From the NCBI GenBank assembly GCA_018268955.1, contig JAFDVO010000006.1, positions 124,001-188,000 of the forward strand: a DNA stretch of 64,000 nucleotides, given 5' to 3'. The position numbers were made by a program, and so were the translations under genes. This document shows positions 8,474 to 16,588 of the stretch, in pieces. Each line of letters starts with the position of its first letter. The first letter of the stretch is position 1. The DNA is from Acidobacteriota bacterium (GTDB lineage Bacteria; Acidobacteriota; Vicinamibacteria; Vicinamibacterales; CAVVIG01). The notes under the pieces are model-generated. The model worked only from the letters and a program-made list of their open reading frames with translations, had not been told where the DNA came from and made no database searches.

Positions 8474-9775
8474 ATGGAGCACACGCTCTCCGAGCTGTTG
8501 TGGCGGCTGGCCGCGGTTCTCGCGCTGGTATTCGCCAACGGCTTCTTCGTCGCCGCCGAATTCGCCATCGTCACGGTCCGCAAGACGCGCATCGATCAGC
8601 TCATTGCCGAAGGGCACACGCGCGCGCGGGCCGTGCGTCGGGCCATCAGCGACCCGGACAGCTATATTGCGGCGACGCAGCTCGGCATCACGATGGCGAG
8701 CCTTGGCCTCGGCTGGATCGGGGAGCCTGCCCTGGCCGATCTGGTGCGCCCGGGCATCACCTTCCTGCCCACGCGGATTGCCGAAGCGACGGCGCACAGC
8801 ATCTCCGTGGCGATCGCCTTCGCGATCGTGACCGCCCTCCACATCACGCTCGGGGAGCTCGCGCCGAAGACGATTGCGCTGGAACGCTCGGAGGCGACCG
8901 CACTGCTCGTGGTGAAGCCGACCGAGCTGTTCATGCGCGGCTTCTGGCCCTTCATCCGCCTGCTGAACGGGATGGGGCGCGCGGTCGTACGCGGCATCGG
9001 GCTTCGTGGGTCGGGCGGCCACGCGATGGTCCACTCGGAAGAAGAGCTGAAGATGCTGGTCACGGCGAGTCAGGAAGCGGGGGTGCTCGAGGAGGAGGAG
9101 GAGCAGATGCTCCACCGCGTCTTCGATTTCGCCGACCTGACCGCCGGGCAGGTGATGGTGCCGAGAACCGAAGTGGTGGCCGTTGAGGCCGGGCTCTCTG
9201 GCGATGCGCTGCTGCAGGCGGTCGGCAGCGCCGGGTTCGCAACGATCCCGGTCTACCGCGACAGCCTGGATAACGTCGTCGGCATCCTCCACGCGATCGA
9301 CGTCGTGAAGGCGGTGTCCTCTGGGAAGCGCGACTTCACGGCTGTGAGCCTCGCGCGCGAAACGCTCAACGTGCCCGAGACGATGGCGGCCGACGATTTA
9401 CTCGCCTCACTTCGCCAGAAGGGCGTGCGCGAAGCGATCGTCATCGACGAATACGGCGGAACGGCCGGGCTCGTCACGTTCGAGTGGCTGATGGAGCGAA
9501 TCGTCGGGGCGACCGGACCTGGCGGCAACGTGGTGCACCAGGACGGGTCGACAGACGTGGACGGCCTCACGCTCGTGACCGACGTCAACGAGCAGTTCGG
9601 CCTGCACATCGACGAGGACACCTATACGACGCTCGGCGGCTACGTGCTCGGAAGGCTCGGCCGCCGCGCGCGCCTCGGCGACACGATCGACGTGGAAGGC
9701 CGCCAGATGAAGGTCATCGCCCTCGATCGCCTGCGCGTCGCGAGGGTGTGGATCTCTCAGGGAAGTCAGAAGTGA
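8474..9775 (+). CDS. CNNM/CorC-type membrane protein (DUF21, CBS pair, CorC_HlyC)
   Basis: About 433 residues. The DUF21 membrane domain (about 1-190) starts MEHTLSELLWRLAAVLALVF and includes NGFFVAAEFAIVTVRKTRI, typical of the hemolysin C/CNNM group. GELAPKTIAL and an acidic linker lead into two CBS motifs (TAGQVMVPRTEVVAV; GGTAGLVTFEWLMERIVG) and a C-terminal CorC/HlyC domain. The family is linked to Mg2+/Co2+ transport or resistance. The start may be ATG 8465 (three residues longer); no clear Shine-Dalgarno decides. The stop at 9773-9775 lies inside an inverted repeat shared with the convergent P-type ATPase. Confidence 0.88.
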   Translation: MEHTLSELLWRLAAVLALVFANGFFVAAEFAIVTVRKTRIDQLIAEGHTRARAVRRAISDPDSYIAATQLGITMASLGLGWIGEPALADLVRPGITFLPTRIAEATAHSISVAIAFAIVTALHITLGELAPKTIALERSEATALLVVKPTELFMRGFWPFIRLLNGMGRAVVRGIGLRGSGGHAMVHSEEELKMLVTASQEAGVLEEEEEQMLHRVFDFADLTAGQVMVPRTEVVAVEAGLSGDALLQAVGSAGFATIPVYRDSLDNVVGILHAIDVVKAVSSGKRDFTAVSLARETLNVPETMAADDLLASLRQKGVREAIVIDEYGGTAGLVTFEWLMERIVGATGPGGNVVHQDGSTDVDGLTLVTDVNEQFGLHIDEDTYTTLGGYVLGRLGRRARLGDTIDVEGRQMKVIALDRLRVARVWISQGSQK

Positions 9776-9831
9776 GAATTCAGAAGTCAGAAGTGTAGTT
9801 CTGACTTTCGAATTCAGAGTTCTAACTTCTC
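9762..9831. repeat. Inverted repeat of AGAAGT/GAATTC units between convergent genes (repeat family A)
   Basis: The left arm contains GAAGTCAGAAGT and GAATTCAGAAGTCAGAA, and the right arm the complementary TTCTGACTTTCGAATTC and TTCTAACTTCT, so a long imperfect hairpin can form around GTGTAG. It spans both stop codons, encoding the last residues of the CNNM-type protein (plus) and of the P-type ATPase (minus, LKRS). A bidirectional terminator is the simplest role, although there is no T-tract. The same units recur at 12534-12601 and around 30074-30250. Confidence 0.7.
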
Positions 9832-11954
9832 TTGAGCAGCCTGAGCGCGTTCGCCACGACGATGACGGAGGCGCCGGTGTCGGCGAGGATGGCCATCCAG
9901 AGTGTGGCAACCCCTGTAACGGCGGCGACGACGAAGGCCGCCTTGAGCGCGAGCGAGATGGCGAGGTTCGTCTTGATGTTGCGCAGCGTCGAGCGGCTCA
10001 GACGGAACGCGTAGGGGATCTTCAGCAGGTCGTCGGACATCAGCGCGACGTCCGCGGTTTCCAGCGCGGCGTCACTGCCGGCAACGCCCATCGCAATCCC
10101 CACGTCGGCGAGCGCGAGCGCGGGCGCGTCGTTGACGCCGTCTCCCACCATGGCGACGCTGCCGTACTTCTCGCGGAGTTCGCGAACGGCGGCGACCTTG
10201 TCTTCCGGCATCAGCTCGGCGCGGAAGTCGTCGACGCCGAGTTCCGCCGCAATCACCTTCGCGGTGCCGTAGCTGTCCCCGGTCAGCATCACGACCGCTT
10301 CGATGCCCTGCTGCCGGAGCATGTCGAGCGCGTCTCGTCCCGTTTCACGGGGACGGTCGGCCACGGCGATCACGCCAATCGGCTCCGTGTCCCGCGCGAC
10401 GATCACGGCGGTCTGGCCCTGGGACGACAGGTCCTCGACGTGCGCGTGGAGTGTCGGGAAGCAGAGGTCCCGGTCCTCGAACAGCCGATGGTTGCCAAGC
10501 AGCACCGCGCTGGCGCCCACGCGCCCTTCTGCGCCCCGGCCGGTCAGGGCTGAGACCGATGCGCCTGCGTCGAAGGCGAGCCCGCGGTCGGTGGCGTGCC
10601 TGATGATCGCTTCGGCGATCGGGTGCTCGGAACGCTGCTCCACCGACGCGGCGAGCGAGAGGATCGTGTCGTGGGAGCTGCCGTTGAAGGGGTAGACACT
10701 GACAACCTCGGGCGTGCCGCGCGTCAGCGTGCCGGTCTTGTCGAAGGCGACGCAGCGGACCTGCCCCGCCCGTTCCAGGTGGACGCCCCCCTTGATGAGC
10801 ACGCCTCTCCGCGCCGCGCCTGCGAGCGCGGCGACGACCGAGACTGGGGTCGAGATCACCAGGGCACACGGGCAGGAGACCACAAGCAGCACGAGCGCGC
10901 GGTAGACCCACGTGTCCCACGCCGCGCCGAGCGCGAGCGGCGGCACGACCGCAATGGCAATGGCGAGCGCGATGACCGCCGGCGTGTAGATGCGTGCGAA
11001 CCGCTCGACGAAGGTCTGTGCGGGTGCGCGCTGCCCCTGCGCCTGCTCGACGAGGTGGATGATGCGCGCCAGCGTCGTGTCGCGACGGAAGCGCGTGACC
11101 TTCACCTCGAGGGCGCCGCGACCGTTGATGCTGCCGGCAAACACCTCGTCGCCGGGCCCTTTGTCCACCGGCAGTGATTCGCCCGTGACCGGCGCCTGGT
11201 TCACGTCGCTCGCGCCGGCGACCACCTCGCCGTCGAGCGGCAGCTTCTCCCCCGGCTTGATCACGATGATGCTGCCGGGGCTGACGGTGTCCACCGGCAC
11301 GCGATGCTCACCCGACCTGTCCTTCAGGAGGACTTCGGTCGGCGCCAGATCGATGAGCGCGCGCACGGCGTTGCGTGCGCGTTCGAGCGTCATCGCCTCG
11401 AGCATCTGCGCGATGGCGAACAGGAAGACGACGGCTGCTGCCTCGGACCACTGCCCCAGCGCGATGGCGCCGGCAGCGGCGATCAGCATCAGGACGTTGA
11501 TGTCGAGCGACCGGTGCTTGAGTGCAACCCACGCCTTGCGGGCCGTGAGCGGGAGTGCGGAGGCCAGCGACGCGGCGAAGCAGATGGCCTCGAGCAGGTG
11601 CGAGCCGTGCAGCCAGGTCACGATGAGCCCACCAGCGAACCACCCGGCGGACGCGGCGAGGAGGACCTGGCGGGTGCGCGCGGAGCGGTCCTCGACGCCG
11701 AGCGGCTCTTCATGCTCGAGCCAGGCGCGCATGCCGGCATCAGCCACGGCCGCGGCGATGGTGGACGCCGTGAGCTTCGAGGCGTCGTACTTCACGTGGA
11801 GCCGCTGGCCCATCAGGTCCGCGTGAAATCCTTCGAGGCCCACGAGACTGCGGAACCGGCGCTCCAGGAGCGCCACCTCTTCGCGGCAGTCCATCCCTTC
11901 GATCTTGAAGGTCGACTCGGCGTGCAGGACGCAGACGGTGCAGGTGGTCGCCAT
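9822..11954 (-). CDS. Zn/Cd/Pb-type P1B ATPase exporter
   Basis: 710 residues from ATG 11954; a longer open frame upstream is antisense to the repressor gene and rejected. N-terminal heavy-metal domain with C5/C8 (TTCTVC) and GMDCREE (C23), the DCxxE form seen in Zn/Cd pumps. The CPC transport site is C361-P-C363, the phosphorylated Asp is D405 in DKTGTLT, then SEHPIAEA and GDGVNDAPAL. CPC with an SmtB-like regulator upstream argues for Zn2+/Cd2+/Pb2+ export rather than Cu+. It follows the arsR-family gene by 2 bp in one operon. The exact metal cannot be read from sequence. The stop lies in the family A hairpin. Confidence 0.92.
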   Translation of the reverse strand: MATTCTVCVLHAESTFKIEGMDCREEVALLERRFRSLVGLEGFHADLMGQRLHVKYDASKLTASTIAAAVADAGMRAWLEHEEPLGVEDRSARTRQVLLAASAGWFAGGLIVTWLHGSHLLEAICFAASLASALPLTARKAWVALKHRSLDINVLMLIAAAGAIALGQWSEAAAVVFLFAIAQMLEAMTLERARNAVRALIDLAPTEVLLKDRSGEHRVPVDTVSPGSIIVIKPGEKLPLDGEVVAGASDVNQAPVTGESLPVDKGPGDEVFAGSINGRGALEVKVTRFRRDTTLARIIHLVEQAQGQRAPAQTFVERFARIYTPAVIALAIAIAVVPPLALGAAWDTWVYRALVLLVVSCPCALVISTPVSVVAALAGAARRGVLIKGGVHLERAGQVRCVAFDKTGTLTRGTPEVVSVYPFNGSSHDTILSLAASVEQRSEHPIAEAIIRHATDRGLAFDAGASVSALTGRGAEGRVGASAVLLGNHRLFEDRDLCFPTLHAHVEDLSSQGQTAVIVARDTEPIGVIAVADRPRETGRDALDMLRQQGIEAVVMLTGDSYGTAKVIAAELGVDDFRAELMPEDKVAAVRELREKYGSVAMVGDGVNDAPALALADVGIAMGVAGSDAALETADVALMSDDLLKIPYAFRLSRSTLRNIKTNLAISLALKAAFVVAAVTGVATLWMAILADTGASVIVVANALRLLKRS

Positions 11955-11956
11955 GG

Positions 11957-12376
11957 TCAGCGCTCCTGCTCGGCGGCTGCGGGTGCTGGCTCTCGGGGCG
12001 GGTCCGACTTCTCGGCTCCGGTGGCGCCCGGCTGCGGCACGGTACGCCCGCGACGCTCCTGCACGTGCTCGTGCGCCTGGGCGAAGAGGCGGGTCACGTG
12101 GTGGTCGTCGAGGGCGTAGAAGATCTGCTGCCCGGCGCGACGCTGGCGGACGAGCCGCGCGTTTCGAAGCAGCCGAAGCTGATGAGACACGGCCGACTCG
12201 CCGAGCCCGAGCACGGTGGCGATGTCGCCGACGCAGAGCTCCTGGCGGGACAGCACGTCGAGGATACGGACCCGGGTCGGGTCGCCGAGCACCTTGAAGG
12301 TGTCCGCCAGCTCGGTGACGAGGTCGCGGTCGAACAGCTCGGACGCGAGATCTTGAGTATCTGACCAAGTGCTCAT
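11957..12376 (-). CDS. ArsR/SmtB-family metal-responsive repressor
   Basis: 139 residues. Winged-helix domain (about 18-105) with ELCVGDIA and a recognition helix at SAVSHQLRLLR. The alpha-5 helix has D91, H93, H104 and E107, which reproduces the D-x-H-(10)-H-x-x-E spacing of the SmtB/CzrA zinc site. The C-terminal 30 residues are Pro/Ala/Glu-rich and probably disordered. Metal binding should release it from DNA and induce the downstream ATPase (2 bp gap). A CATATG-centred palindrome overlapping its own start is the only operator candidate seen. Zn/Cd sensing is a family-level inference with good motif support. Confidence 0.9.
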   Translation of the reverse strand: MSTWSDTQDLASELFDRDLVTELADTFKVLGDPTRVRILDVLSRQELCVGDIATVLGLGESAVSHQLRLLRNARLVRQRRAGQQIFYALDDHHVTRLFAQAHEHVQERRGRTVPQPGATGAEKSDPPREPAPAAAEQER

Positions 12377-12383
12377 ATGTTCA
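12370..12383 (-). promoter_or_regulatory. Candidate SmtB-type operator over the repressor start codon
   Basis: On the minus strand TGAACATATGAGCA is an imperfect palindrome (TGNNCATATGNNCA). TGAACA-type half-sites occur in SmtB/CzrA operators. It includes the ATG of the repressor, so it would act on initiation or on a start site very close to the gene. No -10/-35 pair was recognised beside it. Confidence 0.35.
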
Positions 12384-12390
12384 TCGTAGC

Positions 12391-12463
12391 AGAGGTCGGA
12401 GGTTAGAGGTTAGAGGTTAGAGGTTAGAGGTTGGGGGTTGGGGGTTGGGGTTGGGGTTGAGGG
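12391..12463. repeat. Telomere-like tandem repeat: GGTTAGA units grading into GGTTGGGG; G-quadruplex candidate
   Basis: About five 7-bp GGTTAGA units are followed by G-rich units (TTGGGGG, TTGGGG) giving at least four G-runs of four or more on the plus strand. The array starts about 15 bp upstream of the arsR-family start codon. The following stretch to 12533 holds no gene that I can support. Confidence 0.75.
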
Positions 12464-12533
12464 TCGGCTTGCTCGCCGAAGCACAGCGCCGAGGGCGCGT
12501 TCACAATGCGTGCGAAGGCGGGAGGGCGGAGGA

Positions 12534-12601
12534 GAAGTCAGAACTCAGAATTCAGAAGTCAGAAAGAACTTCTGAACTCTGAATTCTGAATTCGAAGTTC
12601 A
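12534..12601. repeat. Inverted repeat of AGAAGT/GAATTC units (family A) downstream of peroxiredoxin
   Basis: The left arm has GAAGTCAGAACTCAGAATTC and AGAAGTCAGAA; the right arm has CTTCTGAACTCTGAATTC and TGAATTCGAAGTTC. Together they give a near-continuous stem of roughly 30 bp with a loop of a few bases. It ends about 6 bp beyond the peroxiredoxin stop codon, where a terminator is expected. The units are the same as at 9762-9831. Confidence 0.7.
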
Positions 12602-12606
12602 GTGGA

Positions 12607-13071
12607 CTACGCGGTCCGGAGTGCCGCGAACACGGCGTCGTAATTCGGCTCGTTCCGGGCGTCGTCGAGCACCTCCTTGTGGCGGACGATCCCGTTGGCG
12701 TCGATGACGAACACCGCGCGCTTCGCGATGCCGTGCAGGCCGATCATGTCCGGGTTGTAGCAGTCGTACTGCCGGATGACCTCCTTGTTGAAGTCGCTCA
12801 ACAGTGGGAACGTCAGCCCCTGCTGCTCGCGGTAGGCGTTCAGCGTGAAGAAGGTATCAACGCTGATCCCGTAGACCTGCGCGCTGGCCGAGTTGAGGCG
12901 CGCCATCGAATCGCGGAACGTGCACAGTTCCTTCGTGCAGACCGACGAAAAGGCCGCCGGGAAGAAGGCCAGGACGACGGCGCGACCCTTCTGCTCGCTG
13001 AGCGTGACCGGGTTGCGGTCCTGGTCGACGAGCGTGAAGTCCGGTGCCGGCTGTCCAACGTCTACAGACAT
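12607..13071 (-). CDS. Peroxiredoxin (AhpE/BCP-like thiol peroxidase)
   Basis: 154 residues from ATG 13071 (MSVDVGQPAPDFTLVDQD); the open frame continues upstream without conserved sequence. The thioredoxin fold carries FFPAAFSSVCTKELCTFRD, where the first Cys (VCT) is the peroxidatic cysteine and the second is five residues on. The catalytic Thr position is replaced by Ser-Ser-Val, as in AhpE-like proteins, and the conserved Arg follows later. It should reduce hydroperoxides in the cytoplasm using thioredoxin or mycothiol-type reductants. It is divergent from the Gld-type operon, with 187 bp between the starts. Confidence 0.85.
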   Translation of the reverse strand: MSVDVGQPAPDFTLVDQDRNPVTLSEQKGRAVVLAFFPAAFSSVCTKELCTFRDSMARLNSASAQVYGISVDTFFTLNAYREQQGLTFPLLSDFNKEVIRQYDCYNPDMIGLHGIAKRAVFVIDANGIVRHKEVLDDARNEPNYDAVFAALRTA

Positions 13072-13258
13072 GAGTCCCCCTGCGCACCTGCGCGTGCGCG
13101 GCGTGTGACGCGTATGAACGCGATGAATTCCAGACGATTCCAGACGCGAATCATGATGGTCCGGAACTACCCATTCTTCCACGCTTTCGGTTAGGATTTT
13201 TCGTTGGCGCGGCGCCCGCTCGCGCCGTCCTTCTTCCATCACCTCTAGGAGTCTTGTC

Positions 13259-14230
13259 GTGATCGAGGTTCAACACCTCACGAAACGCTATGGGCGCTTC
13301 ACCGCGGTCGATGACGTGAGCTTCCGCGTCGAACGCGGGGAGATTCTCGGGTTCCTCGGCCCCAACGGCGCCGGCAAGAGCACCACGATGCGCATCCTCA
13401 CCGGCTACATGCCTGCGACCGAGGGGAAGGCCATCGTGGCGGGCTACGACGTGTTCGAGCACCCGGTCGACGCCAAGCGGAAGACCGGCTACCTGCCGGA
13501 AACGCCGCCGCTCTACCCGGACATGACGGTCGAGGATTACCTGACCTTCGTCTCCAAGATCAAAGGCGTCCCCTCATCGGATCGAAAGCAGCGGATCAAG
13601 TACGTCATGGAGCGGACCCGGGTTGCCGACATGGCGCAGCGCCTCTGCTCCAGGCTCTCGAAGGGCTACAAGCAGCGCGTCGGCCTCGCCCAGGCGCTCA
13701 TCCACAACCCCGACGTCCTCATCCTCGACGAGCCGACCGCCGGCCTCGACCCGAAGCAGATCATCGAGACGCGTCAGCTCATCAAGGAACTCGCCGGCGA
13801 CCACACCATCGTCCTCAGCACGCACATCCTCCCTGAGGTCTCGCAGACCTGCCAGCGCGTGGTCATCATCAACAAGGGCCACGTCGTCGCCGAGGACACG
13901 CCGGACAACCTGACGGCGCGGCTACGCGGCACGGTGTCGATGTACGTGCAGGTCGATGCCCAGGGGGCCGATGCCGCCGCCGCACTCGCACAGGTGCCCG
14001 GCGTCACCAAGGTCGCCGAGTCGGAACGCCACGGCACGTCGATCGGCTACGAGGTCGCCAGCGAACAGGGGCGCGACATCCGCCGCGAACTCGCGCAGGC
14101 GGTCGTCGGCAGCGGCTGGGGGCTCCTCGAACTGCGTCCGATGCGTGTCAGCCTCGAAGAGATCTTCCTCTCGCTGACGACCGAGGAACAGTCGGCGCAG
14201 GCCGCCGCGGAGGAACCCGTCAATGCGTAA
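13259..14230 (+). CDS. ABC transporter ATP-binding protein, GldA-type
   Basis: 323 residues, GTG start supported by AGGAG upstream. Walker A GPNGAGKST, signature LSKGYKQRV, Walker B VLILDEPTAGLD, and H-loop STHILPEV. The extra C-terminal domain (about 225-310) is shared with GldA and other ABC-2 exporters. It overlaps the permease start by 8 bp. With the following GldF- and GldG-like genes it forms the Gld-type ABC-2 complex; in Bacteroidetes the homologous complex is tied to gliding, but most phyla that carry it do not glide, so a cell-envelope export role is all that can be said. Confidence 0.9.
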   Translation: MIEVQHLTKRYGRFTAVDDVSFRVERGEILGFLGPNGAGKSTTMRILTGYMPATEGKAIVAGYDVFEHPVDAKRKTGYLPETPPLYPDMTVEDYLTFVSKIKGVPSSDRKQRIKYVMERTRVADMAQRLCSRLSKGYKQRVGLAQALIHNPDVLILDEPTAGLDPKQIIETRQLIKELAGDHTIVLSTHILPEVSQTCQRVVIINKGHVVAEDTPDNLTARLRGTVSMYVQVDAQGADAAAALAQVPGVTKVAESERHGTSIGYEVASEQGRDIRRELAQAVVGSGWGLLELRPMRVSLEEIFLSLTTEEQSAQAAAEEPVNA

Positions 14231-14990
14231 CGTCCTGGCCATCGCTCAGAAGGAGCTGAAGTCCTACTTCGCGTCGCCGATCGCGTACGTCGTCATCGGC
14301 CTGTTCGCCCTGCTCTACGGCTACTTCTTCGCCGTGATGCTCCAGTACTTCGTGCGGGCGAGCCTCAACGTGAACCCGATGATGGGTCCGCAGTCCCTGA
14401 ACATCAACCAGGACCTGCTGCGCCCCGCCATCTCGAACGTCCTCATCCTCCTGCTCTTCATCATCCCGGCGATGACGATGAGGGCGTATGCGGAGGAACG
14501 GCGGAGCGGCACGATCGAACTGCTGCTCACCTCGCCAATCACCGACGTCGAGATCGTGCTCGGCAAGTTCGTCGGCGCACTCGCACTCTACGCGGTGATG
14601 CTGGCGGTGACGCTGCCGCACGTCGCACTCCTCTTCGCGTACGGCACGCCTGAGTGGAAGCCGATCCTCACGACCTACATCGGCATGCTGCTCCTCGGCG
14701 GGAGCTTCCTGTCGGTCGGCCTCTTCATCTCGACGCTGACCACCAACCAGATCGTGGCCTACATCGGCACGTTCTCGGCGCTGCTCATCCTCTGGGTCAT
14801 CAGCTGGCTCGGGAGCTTCTCGACCGGCTTCTTCACGGACCTGACGGCGTATCTCTCGCTCATCGATCACTTCGACGATTTCGCCAAGGGCGTGATCGAC
14901 ACGACCCACGTGATCTACTACCTGAGCCTGATTACCTTCGGGCTCTTCCTGACCGCCAAGTCGGTCGACACGGAACGGTGGCGCGGCTAA
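14223..14990 (+). CDS. ABC-2 permease, GldF-like
   Basis: 255 residues with about six membrane segments. It begins MRNVLAIAQKELKSYFASPI, which is typical of ABC-2 permeases (COG1277), and contains the conserved cytoplasmic EERRSGTIELLLTSP motif. The start overlaps the ATPase gene, and the TAA stop shares one base with the next ATG. It forms the membrane channel for the ATPase encoded upstream. The substrate is unknown. Confidence 0.9.
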   Translation: MRNVLAIAQKELKSYFASPIAYVVIGLFALLYGYFFAVMLQYFVRASLNVNPMMGPQSLNINQDLLRPAISNVLILLLFIIPAMTMRAYAEERRSGTIELLLTSPITDVEIVLGKFVGALALYAVMLAVTLPHVALLFAYGTPEWKPILTTYIGMLLLGGSFLSVGLFISTLTTNQIVAYIGTFSALLILWVISWLGSFSTGFFTDLTAYLSLIDHFDDFAKGVIDTTHVIYYLSLITFGLFLTAKSVDTERWRG

Positions 14991-16585
14991 TGACTCGCAT
15001 CTTCAACATCATCAGCTGGCTCGGCATCGCCCTCGTCCTCGCCGCAGTCGGGATTCGCGGCGCGGTCGGCGTCGGCTACATGAGCGCGGCACAGTCGCAG
15101 TTCGCGGTCTACCTCGCCTGGGCGGGGCTGGCCTGCATCGTCGTCTACATCGTCAGCCAGTGGCGCGAGATCGGCGCGTTCTTCGGGACCCGCTCGGGCC
15201 GCTACGGCACGCTCGCCGCGTCGAGCACGCTCATCGTCCTCGGCATCCTCGTCGCGGTGAACTACATCGGCAAGAAGCAGAACAAGCGGTGGGACCTCAC
15301 CGCGAACGCGCAGTTCAGCCTCGCCGACCAGAGCAAGAACGTCGTGGCGAAGCTGGACAAGCCGCTCCAGGTCCAGGTGTTCGACAAGGAGCAGGAGTTC
15401 CAGCGCTATCGGGATCGCCTGAAGGAATACGAGTACAACTCGAAGCAGATCACGACCGAGTACATCGACCCTGACAAGAAGCCGGCCGTGGCCCAGGCCG
15501 CAAAGGTCCAGCAGTACGGCACGCTCATCTTCAACTATCAGGGGCGCTCCGAGCGGACCACCGGCAACACCGAGCAGGACATCACGAACACCATCATCAA
15601 GGTGGTGAGCGGCCAGACGAAGAAGGTCTACTTCACCCAGGGGCACGGCGAGCACGACACGGGCTCCGGGGATCGCGACGGCTACCAGGCGATCAACTCC
15701 GCGCTCGTCAACGAGAACTACACCGTCGACAAGCTCGCGCTGGCCCAGAGCCCCAAGGTGCCGGACGATGCGACGGTGGTCGTGGTGGCCGGCCCGAAGA
15801 CCGACTTCTTCCCGCCCGAGATCGAGGCGCTGAAGAAGTACCTCGAGAACAACGGCAAGCTGCTCCTCATGCTCGACCCGCCGGATGCGGCGAACGCGCA
15901 GCCGCTGACGAACCTGATCGCGCTCGCGCACGAGTGGGGCATCGACGTCACGAACACGCTCGTCGTCGACGCGAGCGGCATCGGTCGCCAGCTCGGCGCC
16001 GGTCCCGAAATGCCGATTGCCGCGAGCTACCCCGCACACCCGATCACCGATCGCTTCCGGGTGGCGTCCGCATACCCACTGGCACGCGGCCTCACCGTCG
16101 TGTCGGGCGGCGTGAACGGCCACACGGCGACGGCCATCGTGGAGTCGAGCCCACAGAGCTGGGCCGAGGCCGACCTGAAGTCCATCCAGGAAGGCAAGGA
16201 GGTCTCGCTCGACGAGGCCAAGGGCGACAAGCCTGGCCCGATTACGCTTGCGGCCGCCGTCAACACGGCAAAGGCCGACGCGAATCCGCCCGCAGGTCAG
16301 AACGATGCGCCGAAGCCGGAAACGCGCGTCGTCGTGTTCGGCGACTCGGACTTCGCGTCCAACGTCGTGTTCGGGTTCTCGGGCAACAAGGACCTGTTCA
16401 TGAACACGATCGGCTGGCTGTCGCAGCAGGAGAACCTGATCTCGATCCGTCCGAAGGAAGCGGCGGACCGCCGGCTGAAGTCGCTCACGGCAACCGAGCA
16501 GCTGGTGCTGACCTATGCGTCGTGGCTCCTGATGCCGCTCGTCGTCTTCGGCGTCGGCATCTACAGCTGGATGCGGAGGCGCTAG
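14990..16585 (+). CDS. GldG-like ABC transporter auxiliary protein
   Basis: 531 residues from ATG 14990. Two N-terminal membrane segments (IFNIISWLGIALVLAAVGIR and about residues 65-90), a large extracytoplasmic domain of the GldG/ABC_transp_aux kind (AQFSLADQSKNVVAKL; VYFTQGHGEHD; LKKYLENNGKLLLMLDPPD), and a C-terminal membrane anchor ending in WMRRR. The FTQGHGEHD and LDPP motifs are characteristic. In the related eukaryotic and bacterial proteins this domain binds ligands without known catalysis. Coupled by TAATG to the permease gene. A longer frame starting at 14654 overlaps the permease and is rejected. Confidence 0.88.
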   Translation: MTRIFNIISWLGIALVLAAVGIRGAVGVGYMSAAQSQFAVYLAWAGLACIVVYIVSQWREIGAFFGTRSGRYGTLAASSTLIVLGILVAVNYIGKKQNKRWDLTANAQFSLADQSKNVVAKLDKPLQVQVFDKEQEFQRYRDRLKEYEYNSKQITTEYIDPDKKPAVAQAAKVQQYGTLIFNYQGRSERTTGNTEQDITNTIIKVVSGQTKKVYFTQGHGEHDTGSGDRDGYQAINSALVNENYTVDKLALAQSPKVPDDATVVVVAGPKTDFFPPEIEALKKYLENNGKLLLMLDPPDAANAQPLTNLIALAHEWGIDVTNTLVVDASGIGRQLGAGPEMPIAASYPAHPITDRFRVASAYPLARGLTVVSGGVNGHTATAIVESSPQSWAEADLKSIQEGKEVSLDEAKGDKPGPITLAAAVNTAKADANPPAGQNDAPKPETRVVVFGDSDFASNVVFGFSGNKDLFMNTIGWLSQQENLISIRPKEAADRRLKSLTATEQLVLTYASWLLMPLVVFGVGIYSWMRRR

Positions 16586-16588
16586 GCG

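Noticed and set aside
11955..12368. N-terminal extension of the P-type ATPase
   Set aside because: Arg/Pro-rich shadow of the ArsR-family gene; the metal-binding domain starts at MATTC.
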